From Novosphingobium clariflavum (GTDB lineage: Bacteria; Pseudomonadota; Alphaproteobacteria; Sphingomonadales; Sphingomonadaceae), in contig NZ_JAPCWC010000006.1 of the NCBI RefSeq assembly GCF_026420865.1, positions 186,001-250,000 of the forward strand: a DNA stretch of 64,000 bases, in the 5' to 3' direction. The notes under the pieces are model-generated. The model made no database searches and was not told where the DNA came from. It worked only from the letters and a program-made list of their open reading frames with translations. Position numbers and translations under genes: made by a program. Positions 1 through 12,166 of this stretch are shown in pieces. Every line of letters begins with the position of its first letter. Position 1 is the stretch's first letter.

Positions 1-1
1 G

Positions 2-1086
<1,085 letters not shown>

Positions 1087-1087
<1 letters not shown>

Positions 1088-3105
1088 TGCCCAAGGTCAA
1101 AGTCGACGGCGTCGAGATCGACGTCCCCACCGGCGCAACCGTGCTGCAGGCCTGTGAGCTTGCCGGCAAGGAAATCCCGCGCTTTTGCTACCACGAACGC
1201 CTGAGCATCGCCGGCAACTGCCGCATGTGCCTGGTCGAAGTGAAGCCCGGACCGCCGAAGCCCCAGGCTTCGTGCGCGCTTCCGGCCGCCGAAGGCCAGG
1301 AAATCCGCACGGATTCCGAAATGGTCAAGAAGGCGCGGGAAGGGGTGATGGAGTTCCTCCTCATCAACCACCCGCTCGACTGCCCGATCTGCGATCAGGG
1401 CGGCGAGTGCGACCTTCAGGACCAGTCGGTCGCTTACGGTCGCGGCGCTTCGCGCTACGACGAGAACAAGCGCGCGGTCACTGAAAAGTACATGGGCCCG
1501 CTCATCAAGACGACGATGACGCGCTGCATCCACTGCACCCGCTGCGTGCGTTTCTCGGAAGAGATCGCCGGCGTGGACGAAATCGGCGCGCTCTATCGCG
1601 GCGAGAACATGCAGATCACGACCTATCTCGAACATGCTGCCAAGCACGAGATGTCGGCCAACGTGATCGACCTGTGCCCGGTCGGCGCGCTCACCTCGCG
1701 TCCCTACGCCTTCGAGGCCCGTCCCTGGGAACTCAAGAAGACGCTGGGCATCGACGTGTCGGACGCCACGGGCGCCAACATCCGCATCGATGCGCGCGGC
1801 CGCGAAGTGCTGCGCGTGCTTCCTCGTAACAACGATGACGTGAACGAGGAATGGATCAGCGACAAGGCGCGCTACATGGTCGACGGGCTTACCAAGCGCC
1901 GTCTCGACAAGCCATTCCTGCGCCGTGACGGCAAGCTCGTCGCGGTCAGCTGGAACGAGGCCTTCGCCGCCATCGCCACGCTGAACCCGGGCAACTCGAT
2001 TGCCGCCGTCGCTGGCGACATGGTCGATTGCGAAACGATGTTCGCCGCCAAGAAGCTGGTCGGCGCGCTCGGTTCGACGCTCATCGAAGGTCGCCAGACC
2101 GGGATGGATTATGCGACGGACAGCCTGGCCGCCGTCAACTTCAACACCACGTTCTCGGGCATCGAGACGGCTGACGCGATCCTGATCGCCGGCAGCAACG
2201 TGCGCTGGGAAGCCCCGCTGCTCAACGTTCGCCTGCGCAAGGCGGTCAAGCGCGGCGCCAAGGTGTTCCTGGTCGGTCCCGAGTGGGAAACCACCTTCGG
2301 CGGCCAGTTCCTCGGCGAAGACCTGTCGGTCCTCGGCAATCTTCCGCAGAACGTCGCCGATGCGCTGTCGAACGCCAAGCGTCCGGCGGTGATCCTCGGC
2401 GGTGCGGCGCTCGGCCGTGGCGGTCTGGAAGCGGGCCTTGCGCTCGCAGCCCAGTTCAACCTCGTGCGCGATCTTGAAGACGGCACCAAGTGGAACGGCT
2501 TCAATGTCCTCCACATGGCGGCGGCCCGCATGGGCGGCCTGATGCTCGGCTATGCGCAGAAGGGCGGCATTGCCGACCTCGTTGCCGCCAAGCCCAAGGT
2601 CCTGCTTGCGCTCGGCGCCGACGAAGTGGACTTCACCCAGTTTGCGGGTTCGATGATCGTCTACATCGGTCACCACGGCGACAAGGGCGCCCATGCGGCC
2701 GACGTGATCCTGCCGGCTTCGGCCTACACCGAAAAGGCGGGCACTTACGTCAACACCGAAGGCCGCGTGCAGTGGGCCGACAAGGCCGTATTCGCACCCG
2801 GCGATGCCCGTGAGGACTGGACGATCCTGCGCGCTCTGGCCGATGCCTTCGGCGTGAGCGTTGGTTTCGACACCTTCGATCAACTGCGAAACGCAATGAT
2901 CGCGGAAGTTCCTGCACTTGGCAGCGAAGGTCTGGCCGACTACGGCAGCGTTCTGCCCCTCGGCGGTGGTTCCGCTGCCGGTCAGATCGCCTATCCGATC
3001 AAGGACTTCTACATGACCAACCCGATCGCCCGTGCAAGCGCCGTCATGCAGCGCTGCTCGGCCGAAATCCTCCATGGGGAAGAGCTGGCGGAGGCCGCGG
3101 AATGA
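1087..3105 (+). CDS. nuoG: NADH-quinone oxidoreductase subunit G
   Basis: Complex I peripheral-arm iron-sulfur subunit, 672 residues. The N-terminal ferredoxin domain has 2Fe-2S cysteines C34, C45, C48 and C63. It is followed by the His-ligated cluster H95/C99/C102/C108 (HPLDCPIC) and a 4Fe-4S motif C147/C150/C153/C197. The remainder is a molybdopterin-oxidoreductase-like fold without an active cofactor site, shorter than in E. coli (about 900) and typical of alphaproteobacteria. The ATG overlaps the nuoF stop, and the 3' end overlaps nuoH by ATGA. Confidence 0.98.
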
Positions 3106-4148
3106 CCGCTTTCTTCCAAACTCTCGGGATGAGCTACGAGTGGGCGTGGTTTGTCGCCACCGTCTGCGGCATTCTGCTCATCGCGCTGCCGCTGATGCTG
3201 GCCGTGGCCATGATCATCTATGTCGACCGCAAGATCTGGGCCGCCATGGCGCTTCGCCGTGGTCCCAACGTGGTCGGTCCGTTCGGTCTGCTCCAGTCCT
3301 TCGCGGACGGCCTGAAGGTCTTCCTTCAGGAAACCATCATTCCTTCGGCGGCGAACAAGGGCCTGTTCCTGATCGCCCCGGTGGTGACCTTCACGCTGGC
3401 GCTGCTGTCTTGGGCGGTGATCCCGTTCAATTCGGGCGCCTTCGTTTCCAACATCAACATCGGTCTGCTCTACATCCTCGCGATCAGCTCGCTGGGTGTC
3501 TACGGCACGATCATGGCGGGCTGGGCTTCGAACTCGAAGTACCCGTTCTTCTCCGCGATGCGTGCTTCGGCGCAGATGATCTCGTATGAAGTCTCGATCG
3601 GCTTCATCCTGATCACCGTCGTGCTCTGGGCGGGTACGTTCAACATGAACGACATCGTCTGGGCACAGAAGGGCCACGTGCTGGGGATCATCAACGGTTT
3701 CGCCGCGAACCCGCTGCTGTTCCCGATGTGGGTGATGTTCCTGATTTCGAGCCTTGCGGAAACGCAGCGTGCTCCTTTCGATCTCGCCGAAGCGGAATCG
3801 GAACTTGTCGCCGGCTATCAGACCGAATACTCGTCGATGGCTTTCGCCGCCTACTGGCTGGGCGAATATGCCAACGTGCTCCTGATGTGCGCGCTCAACG
3901 CGACGCTGTTCTGGGGTGGCTGGCTGCCGCCGCTCGACATCCCCGTGCTGTACCTCGTTCCGGGCTTCATCTGGTTCCTGATCAAGGTTTTCGGCTTCTT
4001 CTTCGTGTTCAGCTGGATCAAGGCCACCGTTCCCCGGTACCGCTATGACCAGTTGATGCGCCTGGGCTGGAAGGTCTTCCTGCCCGTATCGCTGCTGTTC
4101 GTTGTTCTCGTCAGCGGCTACCTCATGGCTACCGGACACTTCCAATGA
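3102..4148 (+). CDS. nuoH: NADH-quinone oxidoreductase subunit H
   Basis: Membrane subunit of complex I (348 residues) that forms much of the ubiquinone-binding chamber at the junction with the peripheral arm. The sequence shows repeated hydrophobic segments across its length (about eight membrane helices). It carries the conserved acidic loop [16 protein letters not shown] that links quinone reduction to proton pumping. The start overlaps the nuoG stop and the end overlaps nuoI, both by ATGA. Confidence 0.98.
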   Translation: MTAFFQTLGMSYEWAWFVATVCGILLIALPLMLAVAMIIYVDRKIWAAMALRRGPNVVGPFGLLQSFADGLKVFLQETIIPSAANKGLFLIAPVVTFTLALLSWAVIPFNSGAFVSNINIGLLYILAISSLGVYGTIMAGWASNSKYPFFSAMRASAQMISYEVSIGFILITVVLWAGTFNMNDIVWAQKGHVLGIINGFAANPLLFPMWVMFLISSLAETQRAPFDLAEAESELVAGYQTEYSSMAFAAYWLGEYANVLLMCALNATLFWGGWLPPLDIPVLYLVPGFIWFLIKVFGFFFVFSWIKATVPRYRYDQLMRLGWKVFLPVSLLFVVLVSGYLMATGHFQ

Positions 4149-4630
4149 CCGTCGGACAACTCATAAAGAGCTTCACGCTCTGGGAGTTCGTGAAGGCGCA
4201 CTGGCTGACCTTGAAGTATTTCTTCAAGCCCAAGGCGACGATCAACTACCCCTTCGAGAAGAACCCGCTTTCGCCGCGCTTCCGTGGTGAGCACGCCCTG
4301 CGCCGTTATCCCAACGGCGAGGAACGCTGCATCGCCTGCAAGCTTTGCGAAGCGATCTGCCCGGCGCAGGCGATCACGATCGAAGCCGCGCCGCGTGAGG
4401 ACGGTTCGCGCCGCACCACGCGCTACGACATCGACATGACGAAGTGCATCTACTGCGGCTTCTGCCAGGAAGCCTGCCCGGTGGACGCCATCGTCGAGGG
4501 GCCGAACTTCGAATACGCGACCGAAACGCGCGAGGAACTGCTCTATGACAAGGCCAAGCTACTGGCGAACGGGGACAAGTGGGAGCGTGCGATCGCCGCG
4601 AACCTTGAAGCCGATGCGCCGTATCGATAG
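4145..4630 (+). CDS. nuoI: NADH-quinone oxidoreductase subunit I
   Basis: Complex I subunit of 161 residues carrying the two 4Fe-4S clusters N6a and N6b, which relay electrons to the terminal cluster in NuoB. Both ferredoxin motifs are complete: C62/C65/C68/C72 ([11 protein letters not shown]) and C101/C104/C107/C111 ([11 protein letters not shown]). The N-terminal amphipathic helix (residues about 1-30) is as expected. ATGA overlap with nuoH; twelve bases separate it from nuoJ. Confidence 0.98.
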   Translation: MTVGQLIKSFTLWEFVKAHWLTLKYFFKPKATINYPFEKNPLSPRFRGEHALRRYPNGEERCIACKLCEAICPAQAITIEAAPREDGSRRTTRYDIDMTKCIYCGFCQEACPVDAIVEGPNFEYATETREELLYDKAKLLANGDKWERAIAANLEADAPYR

Positions 4631-4642
4631 GGGCCCGCGGAC

Positions 4643-5260
4643 ATGATCCAGACCATCGCCTTCTATCTGTTCGCTGCGCTGACCATCGCGTCGGCCGCTG
4701 CGACGATCCTCTCGCGCAACCCGGTTCACGCGGTGCTGTTCCTGATCCTGGCGTTCTTCAACGCTGCCGGGCTCATGGTGCTCACCGGCGCCGAGTTCAT
4801 CGCCATGCTGCTCGTTATCGTCTATGTCGGTGCCGTTGCGGTCCTGTTCCTCTTCGTCGTCATGATGCTCGACATCGACTTCGCCGAACTGCGGGCCGGG
4901 TTCGTCAAGAACTTCCCGCTCGGCCTGCTGGTCGCGGTCGTGCTGCTCGCCGAGATGGTGCTCGGTATCGGCGCTTACAAGTCCGGCGGGCTCGTACTGG
5001 GCACGGCTGACGGCACCAACGCCGCACCTGCCGGCACCACGAACATCGAAGCCATCGGTGCGCTGATGTACAGTCGCTACCTGTTCCTGTTCGAAGCTGC
5101 CGGTCTGATCCTGCTCGTCGCGATGATCGGCGCCATCGTGCTGACCCATCGTCAGCGTGGCGATACGCGCGGCCAGAAGATCAGCAAGCAGATCGCCCGT
5201 CGTCCCGACGAAGCGACCGTCAACGTCAAGCCCGAAGTGGGCAAGGGGGTCCAGCTGTGA
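4643..5260 (+). CDS. nuoJ: NADH-quinone oxidoreductase subunit J
   Basis: Membrane subunit of complex I, 205 residues, about five transmembrane helices. These include the conserved helix around [27 protein letters not shown] in family terms, seen here at about residues 53-75, which takes part in conformational coupling. The hydrophilic C-terminus (about residues 165-205) is rich in Arg and Lys. It ends in a GTGA overlap with nuoK. Confidence 0.97.
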   Translation: MIQTIAFYLFAALTIASAAATILSRNPVHAVLFLILAFFNAAGLMVLTGAEFIAMLLVIVYVGAVAVLFLFVVMMLDIDFAELRAGFVKNFPLGLLVAVVLLAEMVLGIGAYKSGGLVLGTADGTNAAPAGTTNIEAIGALMYSRYLFLFEAAGLILLVAMIGAIVLTHRQRGDTRGQKISKQIARRPDEATVNVKPEVGKGVQL

Positions 5261-5562
5261 TCGGCGTCGAACATTACGTGGTCGTGAGCTCGATCCTCTT
5301 CGTGCTCGGCGTCCTCGGCATCTTCCTCAACCGCAAGAACGTCATCGTTCTGCTCATGGCGATCGAACTGATCCTGCTTGCGGTCAACCTTAACCTCGTC
5401 GCGTTCAGCGCCGCCCTGCACGACCTCACGGGTCAGATCTTCGCGATGTTCGTGCTTACGGTCGCTGCCGGCGAGGCCGCAGTGGGGCTTGCAATCCTCG
5501 TGATCTACTTCCGTGGCCGCGGCACCATCGCCGTCGACGACGTCAACCGGATGAAGGGATAA
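5257..5562 (+). CDS. nuoK: NADH-quinone oxidoreductase subunit K
   Basis: Small antiporter-like (MrpC-like) subunit of complex I, 101 residues with three transmembrane helices. The conserved membrane glutamates are present in the [11 protein letters not shown] helix and in the helix after [11 protein letters not shown]. Translation starts at GTG, whose last two bases are part of the nuoJ TGA stop, so it is coupled to nuoJ. Confidence 0.97.
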   Translation: MIGVEHYVVVSSILFVLGVLGIFLNRKNVIVLLMAIELILLAVNLNLVAFSAALHDLTGQIFAMFVLTVAAGEAAVGLAILVIYFRGRGTIAVDDVNRMKG

Positions 5563-5566
5563 GGCC

Positions 5567-7663
5567 TTGCAGCATATCCTGATCATCGTCTTCCTGCCAT
5601 TACTGGCAGCGATCATCGCCGGGCTGGGCAACAAGCAGCTCGGCAACGTCGCCGCGAAGTCCATCACGACGGGCGCACTCTTCGTGTCGTGTGCCCTGTC
5701 GTGGCCGATCTTCCTTCAGTTCCTCGGCGGTCACGCCGAAGCCAGCGTCGTTCCGGTCCTCAAGTGGGTCCAGTCGGGCGCCATGACCTTCGACTGGGCG
5801 CTGCGTGTCGACACGCTGACCGCCGTCATGCTGGTGGTCATCACCTCGGTCTCCGCGCTCGTGCACCTCTATTCCTGGGGCTACATGAGCGAGGAGCCGG
5901 ATCAGCCGCGCTTCTTCGCGTACTTGTCGCTGTTCACTTTTGCCATGCTCATGCTGGTGACGGCGGACAACCTGGTGCAGATGTTCTTCGGTTGGGAAGG
6001 CGTGGGTCTTGCCTCGTACCTTCTGATCGGCTTCTGGTTCCGCAAGCCTTCGGCCGGCGCTGCCGCGATCAAGGCCTTCGTGGTCAACCGCGTCGGTGAC
6101 CTCGGCTTCATGCTCGGCATCTTCGGTACGTATCTGGTGTTCGGCACGGTCTCGATCCCCGAGATCCTGCACGCTGCGCCCGGCATGGCCGGTTCGACCA
6201 TCGGTTTCCTTGGTGCCCGTTTCGACACCATGACCGTGATCTGCATCCTGCTGTTCATCGGCGCGATGGGCAAGTCGGCGCAGCTCGGCCTGCACACCTG
6301 GCTTCCGGACGCGATGGAAGGCCCGACCCCGGTGTCGGCGCTGATCCACGCGGCCACCATGGTCACCGCCGGCGTCTTCATGGTCTGCCGTCTCTCGCCG
6401 ATGTTCGAGACCAGCGAAACCGCGATGCACATCGTCGCCTTCGTCGGTGCCTGCACCTGCTTCTTCGCTGCTACCGTGGGTTGCACCCAGTGGGACATCA
6501 AGCGCGTGATCGCGTATTCGACCTGCTCGCAGCTCGGCTACATGTTCTTCGCCGCCGGCGTCGGTGCCTATGGCGCCGCCATGTTCCACCTGTTCACGCA
6601 CGCCTTCTTCAAGGCGCTGCTGTTCCTCGGTGCCGGCTCGGTCATCCACTCGATGCACCATGAGCAGGACATGCGCTTCTACGGCGGTCTGCGTAAGCAC
6701 ATCCCGATCACCTTCTGGGCGATGACGGCGGGTACGCTGGCCATCACCGGCGTCGGTGTTGCTGGTTTCGCCGGTTTCGCAGGCTTCCACTCGAAGGACG
6801 CAATCCTCGAAGCAGCCTTCGGTTCGGGCTCGCAGGTTGGCGGTTTCGCCTTCTGGATGGGTATCGCTGCCGCGCTCATGACGAGCTTCTATTCGTGGCG
6901 CCTGGTCTTCCTGACCTTCTTCGGCAAGCCGCGCTGGATCCAGTCGGAGCACATTCAGCACGCCGTCCATGACGCACACGGTCACGACGATCATGCCCAT
7001 GATGACCATGCGCACGACGACCACGCTGACGATGTACACGCCCATGCCGCACCCGAACTCGGTTCGCGCGGTCCGGACTACTCGCAGCACGGTGACGGTA
7101 CGGGTGGCTACCATCCGCACGAAAGTCCGCTGGTGATGCTGCTGCCGCTGATCATTCTCTCGATGGGTGCGATCTTTGCCGGCTACGTGTTCCAGCACGC
7201 CTTCGTCTCCGAAGGTGAGGGTGAGTTCTGGAAGGGCGCACTGGTCTTCCACGAACACCTGATCCACGCGATGCACGGCGTGCCGACCTGGGTGAAGTGG
7301 GCACCGTTCACGGTGATGGCGCTGGGCCTGCTGACCGCATGGTACGGCTACGTGAAGAACCTTTCGTTCCCCAAGGCAGTCGCCGCACAGCTCGGGCCGG
7401 TCTACACCTTCGTGTACCGCAAGTGGATGTTCGACGAGCTCTACAACACGATCTTTGTCCGTCCCGCTTTCTGGTTCGGCAACGTGTTCTGGAAGGCCCT
7501 GGATATCGGCGTGATCGACAAGTTCGGTCCCGACGGCGCGGCCTGGGTGGTCGCGAAGGGTTCGACTTACGCGCAGAAGGTCCAGTCGGGCTATCTGTAC
7601 AGCTACGCTCTTGTCATGCTGATCGGCGTCGTAGCCGCCATCAGCTGGGTGATCGCGGGATAA
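5567..7663 (+). CDS. nuoL: NADH-quinone oxidoreductase subunit L
   Basis: Proton-pumping antiporter-like subunit at the distal end of the membrane arm, 698 residues, with many helices plus the long lateral helix expected at the C-terminus. Conserved pump motifs include [18 protein letters not shown] and the [21 protein letters not shown] helix. The start is TTG at 5567, four bases after nuoK; no in-frame ATG is close. An unusual feature is a His/Asp-rich loop (about residues 463-492, bases 6950-7045) with repeats of the type HDDHAHDD before the C-terminal helices. Confidence 0.97.
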   Translation: MQHILIIVFLPLLAAIIAGLGNKQLGNVAAKSITTGALFVSCALSWPIFLQFLGGHAEASVVPVLKWVQSGAMTFDWALRVDTLTAVMLVVITSVSALVHLYSWGYMSEEPDQPRFFAYLSLFTFAMLMLVTADNLVQMFFGWEGVGLASYLLIGFWFRKPSAGAAAIKAFVVNRVGDLGFMLGIFGTYLVFGTVSIPEILHAAPGMAGSTIGFLGARFDTMTVICILLFIGAMGKSAQLGLHTWLPDAMEGPTPVSALIHAATMVTAGVFMVCRLSPMFETSETAMHIVAFVGACTCFFAATVGCTQWDIKRVIAYSTCSQLGYMFFAAGVGAYGAAMFHLFTHAFFKALLFLGAGSVIHSMHHEQDMRFYGGLRKHIPITFWAMTAGTLAITGVGVAGFAGFAGFHSKDAILEAAFGSGSQVGGFAFWMGIAAALMTSFYSWRLVFLTFFGKPRWIQSEHIQHAVHDAHGHDDHAHDDHAHDDHADDVHAHAAPELGSRGPDYSQHGDGTGGYHPHESPLVMLLPLIILSMGAIFAGYVFQHAFVSEGEGEFWKGALVFHEHLIHAMHGVPTWVKWAPFTVMALGLLTAWYGYVKNLSFPKAVAAQLGPVYTFVYRKWMFDELYNTIFVRPAFWFGNVFWKALDIGVIDKFGPDGAAWVVAKGSTYAQKVQSGYLYSYALVMLIGVVAAISWVIAG

Positions 7664-7664
7664 G

Positions 7665-9203
7665 ATGATGAGTGGTTTTCCGATCCTCAGTCTGATGCTG
7701 TTAGTGCCGCTCGCGGCGGCACTGGCTTGCCTCTACCTTGATGCCAAATCGGCCCGTGTCGTGGCGCTTGTCGCCACGCTCGTGGACCTTGCACTTGGCA
7801 TCGTCCTCTGGATGAACTTCGACGTCGGCGGCGCGCAGTGGCAGTTCCAGGAGCGGCACGAGCTGTTCTCGGGCTTCTCCTATGCCCTCGGCATCGACGG
7901 CATTGCCTTGCTTCTGATCATGCTTTCCGTCTTCCTCATGCCGATCTGCATCGGCGCGAGCTGGAATTCGATCGAGAAGCGCGTCGGCGAATACATGGCC
8001 GCCTTCCTGCTCGTTGAAACGCTGATGATCGGCGTGTTCGTGGCTCAGGACATCTTCCTGTTCTACATGTTCTTCGAAGCAGGCCTGATCCCGATGTACC
8101 TGATCATCGGTATCTGGGGCGGTGCGGACCGTATCTACGCTTCGTACAAGTTCTTCCTCTATACGCTGCTCGGCTCGGTGCTGATGCTCGTGGCGATGCT
8201 GTGGATGGTCCACACCGCCGGCACGACCTCGGTCCCCGAACTGATGAACTACGACTTCGATCCGAAGGTCCAGACCTGGCTCTGGCTCGCCTTCTTCGCC
8301 AGCTTCGCGGTGAAGATGCCGATGTGGCCGGTCCACACCTGGCTTCCGGCGGCCCACGTTCAGGCGCCGACCGCAGGCTCGGTCATCCTGGCGGGCGTGC
8401 TGCTGAAGATGGGTGGCTATGGCTTCATCCGCTTCTCGCTGCCGATGTTCCCCGAAGCCTCGGCGCAGTTCGCGCCGCTGGTATGGGGCCTGTCGATGGC
8501 CGCGGTCGTCATCACCTCGCTTATCGCGCTGGTGCAGGACGACATGAAGAAGCTGATCGCCTATTCGTCGGTCGCGCACATGGCGATCGTGACCATCGGT
8601 CTCTTCGCCTTCAATCCGCAGGGCCTTGAAGGCTCGATGCTGGTCATGCTCAGCCACGGTCTCGTTTCGGGCGCGCTGTTCCTCTGCGTTGGCATCATCT
8701 ACGACCGCCTGCACACCCGTGAGATCGCCCGTTATGGCGGCCTCGCCATCAACATGCCGCGTTACGCGCTGTTCTTCCTGCTCTTCACGATGGCCTCGAT
8801 CGGCCTTCCGGGCACCAGCGGTTTCGTCGGCGAATTCCTGAGCCTTGGCGGTATCTACCAGGCATCGAGCTGGACGGCGCTGATCTGCACCACCGGCATC
8901 ATCCTGGGCGCTGCCTACATGCTCTACCTCTATCGCCGTGTCGTCTTTGGCGACCAGAAGAATGCCGATGCCGCCGCCATGGTGGACCTCGATGCACGCG
9001 AACTGATCATGGTCGGTGCGCTTGGCCTCGCGGTTCTGTGGATGGGCGTTTATCCTGAGAGCTTCATTGCTCCGATGCGCGCGGACATCGCCGCGCTCGA
9101 CGCCCGGCTCGCTCGCGCAAAGCCGGAAGGAGACGCCAAGTTGGCAATGGGCAAGCAAAAGCCTGCGCACGAAGAAGCAGCTGCGCATGAGGGGGCACAC
9201 TGA
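7665..9203 (+). CDS. nuoM: NADH-quinone oxidoreductase subunit M
   Basis: Antiporter-like proton-pumping subunit of complex I, 512 residues and about fourteen helices. Family motifs are present: FFEAGLIPMYLIIGIWGG (with the conserved membrane Glu), the VHTWLPAAHVQAPTAGSVILAG helix and the KKLIAYSSVAHMA lysine helix. Two adjacent ATG codons (7665 and 7668) could start translation. The C-terminal about 35 residues are hydrophilic, Ala/Lys/Glu/His-rich and probably cytoplasmic. The stop overlaps the nuoN ATG by one base. Confidence 0.97.
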   Translation: MMSGFPILSLMLLVPLAAALACLYLDAKSARVVALVATLVDLALGIVLWMNFDVGGAQWQFQERHELFSGFSYALGIDGIALLLIMLSVFLMPICIGASWNSIEKRVGEYMAAFLLVETLMIGVFVAQDIFLFYMFFEAGLIPMYLIIGIWGGADRIYASYKFFLYTLLGSVLMLVAMLWMVHTAGTTSVPELMNYDFDPKVQTWLWLAFFASFAVKMPMWPVHTWLPAAHVQAPTAGSVILAGVLLKMGGYGFIRFSLPMFPEASAQFAPLVWGLSMAAVVITSLIALVQDDMKKLIAYSSVAHMAIVTIGLFAFNPQGLEGSMLVMLSHGLVSGALFLCVGIIYDRLHTREIARYGGLAINMPRYALFFLLFTMASIGLPGTSGFVGEFLSLGGIYQASSWTALICTTGIILGAAYMLYLYRRVVFGDQKNADAAAMVDLDARELIMVGALGLAVLWMGVYPESFIAPMRADIAALDARLARAKPEGDAKLAMGKQKPAHEEAAAHEGAH

Positions 9204-10666
9204 TGGACTGGTCACAGTCGCTGCGCCTGATCGCGCCGGAAGAAACGCTTAGCATTGCAAGCCTGATCTTGCTCCTTGTCGCCGCCTGGGGCGGTGACAA
9301 GGCAGCCAAGCTGATCTCCGTACTCGCCGTGGCGGCGCTTGTCGCCGCCGGTGTCCTGGTCGCTCCCGCCTTGTGCGGCGGCGCCATGGGCACCGAGACT
9401 TTCGCCTTCTACGGTCAGTTCAAGGCTGACGCTTTCGCGTCCTACGCCAAGGTTCTGATCTACATTTCGGCCGCCGTTTCGCTGGTGGTCGCGCCGAAGT
9501 TCTTCGATCGCTTCAACGCGATGCGCGCCGAATATCCGGTGCTTGTCCTGCTGGCGGCGATCGGCATGGGCATGATGGTTTCGGCAACGAACCTCATCAC
9601 GCTCTACATCGGTCTCGAAATGAACTCGCTTGCCGCCTATGTGCTGGCAGCCTTCCTGCGTACCGACGGCCGTTCGGCCGAAGCGGGCCTCAAGTACTTC
9701 GTGCTGGGCGCGCTGGCCTCGGGCATCCTGCTTTACGGCATGAGCCTGACGTACGGTTTCGCCGGCACCACTTCGTTCGACGGTATCAGCGCTTCGATGG
9801 CGCATGGTCTTTCGAACGGCGCGCTGTTCGGTCTCGTCTTTGTCTTCGCGGGTCTTGCCTTCAAGATCAGCGCCGTGCCGTTCCACATGTGGACGCCCGA
9901 CGTCTACGAAGGCGCACCGACCCCGGTGACCACGCTGTTCGCCACGGCCCCCAAGGTCGCGGCCATGGCGCTGACGATGCGCGTCGCCATCGAGGCTTTC
10001 GGCGACCAGGCCCACGCCTGGCAGCAGATCATCGTCTTCGCGGCACTGGCCTCGATCGTTGTCGGTGCTCTTGGTGCCATCCGCCAGTCGAACATCAAGC
10101 GACTGATGGCCTATTCGTCGATCAACAACGTCGGCTTCATGCTGGTCGGCCTTGCCGTCGCCACGCCTCAGGGTATCTCGGCCATGCTGTTCTACCTCGC
10201 GATCTACGTCGCGATGTCGGTCGGCGGCTTCGCGATGATCCTGATGCTCACCGACGAGCACGGCAACCAGGTCGAGGACCTGAGCAAGATGGCCGGTCTG
10301 TCGCGCACCCGTCCGGGTCTTGCGCTCGGCCTTGCCATGATCATGTTCAGCCTTGCCGGTATCCCGCCGATGTTCGGCTTCTGGGGCAAGTTCCTGGTCT
10401 TCAAGGCAGCCGTTGACGGCGGTATGATCGCGCTCGCGGCGCTGGGCTTCGCAGCCTCGGTGATCGGTGCGTTCTACTACCTCAAGGTCGTCAAGGTCAT
10501 GTACTTCGACGAACCGGCTGACGTCGTGAAGGGTGAGAGCGACATCTGGCACAAGCTGATCCTGATCGGCTCGTGCGTCGTCATCTCGCCGCTCGGCTTC
10601 TTCCTCACCAAGTGGCTGGGTCATCTGGCCGACACGGCCGCTGCGGCCCTCTTCACCGCCCTTTGA
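9203..10666 (+). CDS. nuoN: NADH-quinone oxidoreductase subunit N
   Basis: Third antiporter-like subunit of complex I, 487 residues, fourteen predicted helices. The sequence shows the FHMWTPDVYEGAPTPVTTLFAT helix and the NIKRLMAYSSINNVGFML helix, whose lysine belongs to the proton path. It is the last nuo gene. Its TGA is shared with the TTG start of birA (TTGA), so the housekeeping genes downstream are probably cotranscribed with complex I. Confidence 0.97.
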   Translation: MDWSQSLRLIAPEETLSIASLILLLVAAWGGDKAAKLISVLAVAALVAAGVLVAPALCGGAMGTETFAFYGQFKADAFASYAKVLIYISAAVSLVVAPKFFDRFNAMRAEYPVLVLLAAIGMGMMVSATNLITLYIGLEMNSLAAYVLAAFLRTDGRSAEAGLKYFVLGALASGILLYGMSLTYGFAGTTSFDGISASMAHGLSNGALFGLVFVFAGLAFKISAVPFHMWTPDVYEGAPTPVTTLFATAPKVAAMALTMRVAIEAFGDQAHAWQQIIVFAALASIVVGALGAIRQSNIKRLMAYSSINNVGFMLVGLAVATPQGISAMLFYLAIYVAMSVGGFAMILMLTDEHGNQVEDLSKMAGLSRTRPGLALGLAMIMFSLAGIPPMFGFWGKFLVFKAAVDGGMIALAALGFAASVIGAFYYLKVVKVMYFDEPADVVKGESDIWHKLILIGSCVVISPLGFFLTKWLGHLADTAAAALFTAL

Positions 10667-11376
10667 TCGAGGTCGTTGAAGAGACGGCTTCGACCAATGC
10701 AGATCTCGTCCGGCGCCTCGGCGCCGGCGAGAGCATTGACGAGGGCTTCTGGCTGCGCGCGGTGCGACAGAGCGCCGGGCGCGGCCGCCGGGGCAAGGCC
10801 TGGTCCTCCCCCGAGGGCAATCTTTACGCCAGTACGGTAGTCGCGCGTCGCGCCGGTGATCCGCCCGTTCATACGCTGGCCTTTGTTGCGGCGGTGGCCG
10901 TTCGCGATCTTATCGTCTCGCTCCTGCCCGGCGGAACTGCGATCCAGCTCAAATGGCCCAACGACGTTCTTGTCGAAGGCGCCAAGATCAGCGGCATTCT
11001 GCTCGAACGCCGTGGCGATGATGTCATCGTCGGGATCGGCATCAATGTCGTTTCGGCGCCCGAACTGGCCGACCGTGCGACAACTTCCATTCATTCTGCC
11101 AAAGGGCGCATTGCAGACGCTCACGGCGTGCTGGAAATCCTGGCAGATGCGTTTGCCGAACGTCTTGTGCAGTGGCGTATGGAAGGGCTATCCGCGACGC
11201 TGAATGCCTGGCAGCAGGGCGCCTATCCGCAGGGAACGGCGCTGAAAGTCATGCTGGACGGGGACGGGGAGGTGACCGGCACCTTTGCGGGGCTTGACCC
11301 GGACGGTGCTCTGCGCTTGCGTCTCGCGGATGCCAGCCTACGTGTCATCCATGCGGGCGACGTCTCGCTGGTCTGA
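10663..11376 (+). CDS. birA: Biotin--[acetyl-CoA-carboxylase] ligase, monofunctional
   Basis: Attaches biotin to the carboxyl-carrier protein of biotin-dependent carboxylases through a biotinyl-AMP intermediate, in the cytoplasm. The start was placed at TTG 10663, giving 237 residues beginning [12 protein letters not shown]. This overlaps the nuoN stop by four bases and matches the usual family start; a longer frame extends upstream into nuoN but has no family similarity. The ligase loop GRGRRGKAW (39-47) and KWPNDVL (97-103) are intact. There is no N-terminal helix-turn-helix, so it is not a repressor, unlike E. coli BirA. Confidence 0.95.
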   Translation: MIEVVEETASTNADLVRRLGAGESIDEGFWLRAVRQSAGRGRRGKAWSSPEGNLYASTVVARRAGDPPVHTLAFVAAVAVRDLIVSLLPGGTAIQLKWPNDVLVEGAKISGILLERRGDDVIVGIGINVVSAPELADRATTSIHSAKGRIADAHGVLEILADAFAERLVQWRMEGLSATLNAWQQGAYPQGTALKVMLDGDGEVTGTFAGLDPDGALRLRLADASLRVIHAGDVSLV

Positions 11377-11386
11377 AGGAATTTCC

Positions 11387-12166
11387 ATGCTGCTCGCGAT
11401 CGATGCCGGCAATACCAATGTCGTTTTCGCGCTGTTCGAAGGGCGCACGCTGCGTGGCCGCTGGCGAATTGCGACCGATCCGCGCCGGACGGGCGACGAA
11501 TATGCGGTCTGGCTGATGCAGCTCTTGTCGATCCGCGGGGTCGATCCCAAGGGTGTCGAGACGATCATCATCTCGACCGTGGTTCCGCGCGCACTGCACA
11601 ATCTTGAAATTCTCTGCCGCCATTACTTCGATGTCGAACCGCTGATCGCAGGGCGGGGCAAGGCGGAGTACGGGATCGATATCGATGTCGATCAGCCCAG
11701 TTCGCTGGGCGCAGACCGCGCCGTCAACGCCATCGCCGCGCATGAGCGCCATGGCGGCGACCTGATCGTGGTCGATTTCGGTACGGCGACGACATTCGAC
11801 GTGGTGGACTATCACGGTGCCTACAAGGGCGGTATCATCGCGCCGGGCATCAACCTTTCGCTCGATGCGCTGGTCGGCAATACCGCGAAACTGCCGCGCA
11901 TCGCGATCGCCGTGCCGGAAGGCAAGTCGGTGATCGGCCGCAATACCGAAGACCAGATGCTGATCGGTGTGTTCTGGGGCTACGTGGCGATGATGGAGGG
12001 CCTGATCGCGCGCATGCGGGCCGAAATCGGCCGCCCCGCCAAAGTCATCGCCACGGGCGGCCTTGCCGTGCTGTTCGACGAGGCGACCGATATTTTTGAT
12101 GCCGTCGACGCCGATCTGACGTTGGAAGGCCTTGTTATTCTCGCCGAAAGGGCTGCGAAGAAGTGA
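11387..12166 (+). CDS. coaX: Type III pantothenate kinase
   Basis: Phosphorylates pantothenate, the first step of coenzyme A synthesis; type III enzymes use a monovalent cation and are not feedback-inhibited by CoA. ATG 11387 was chosen because GAAGGA lies six bases upstream and the product then begins [11 protein letters not shown] (phosphate-binding DxGNTN, residues 6-11). Other ASKHA-fold motifs are LGADRAVNA (catalytic Asp about 110) and DFGTATTFD (130-138). 259 residues, standard length. The stop overlaps the rnj GTG start. Confidence 0.96.
   Translation: MLLAIDAGNTNVVFALFEGRTLRGRWRIATDPRRTGDEYAVWLMQLLSIRGVDPKGVETIIISTVVPRALHNLEILCRHYFDVEPLIAGRGKAEYGIDIDVDQPSSLGADRAVNAIAAHERHGGDLIVVDFGTATTFDVVDYHGAYKGGIIAPGINLSLDALVGNTAKLPRIAIAVPEGKSVIGRNTEDQMLIGVFWGYVAMMEGLIARMRAEIGRPAKVIATGGLAVLFDEATDIFDAVDADLTLEGLVILAERAAKK

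Noticed and set aside
6950..7045. Tandem repeats in nuoL as a CRISPR or minisatellite
   Set aside because: The repeats are irregular, in frame and coding (His/Asp-rich); they are part of the protein.
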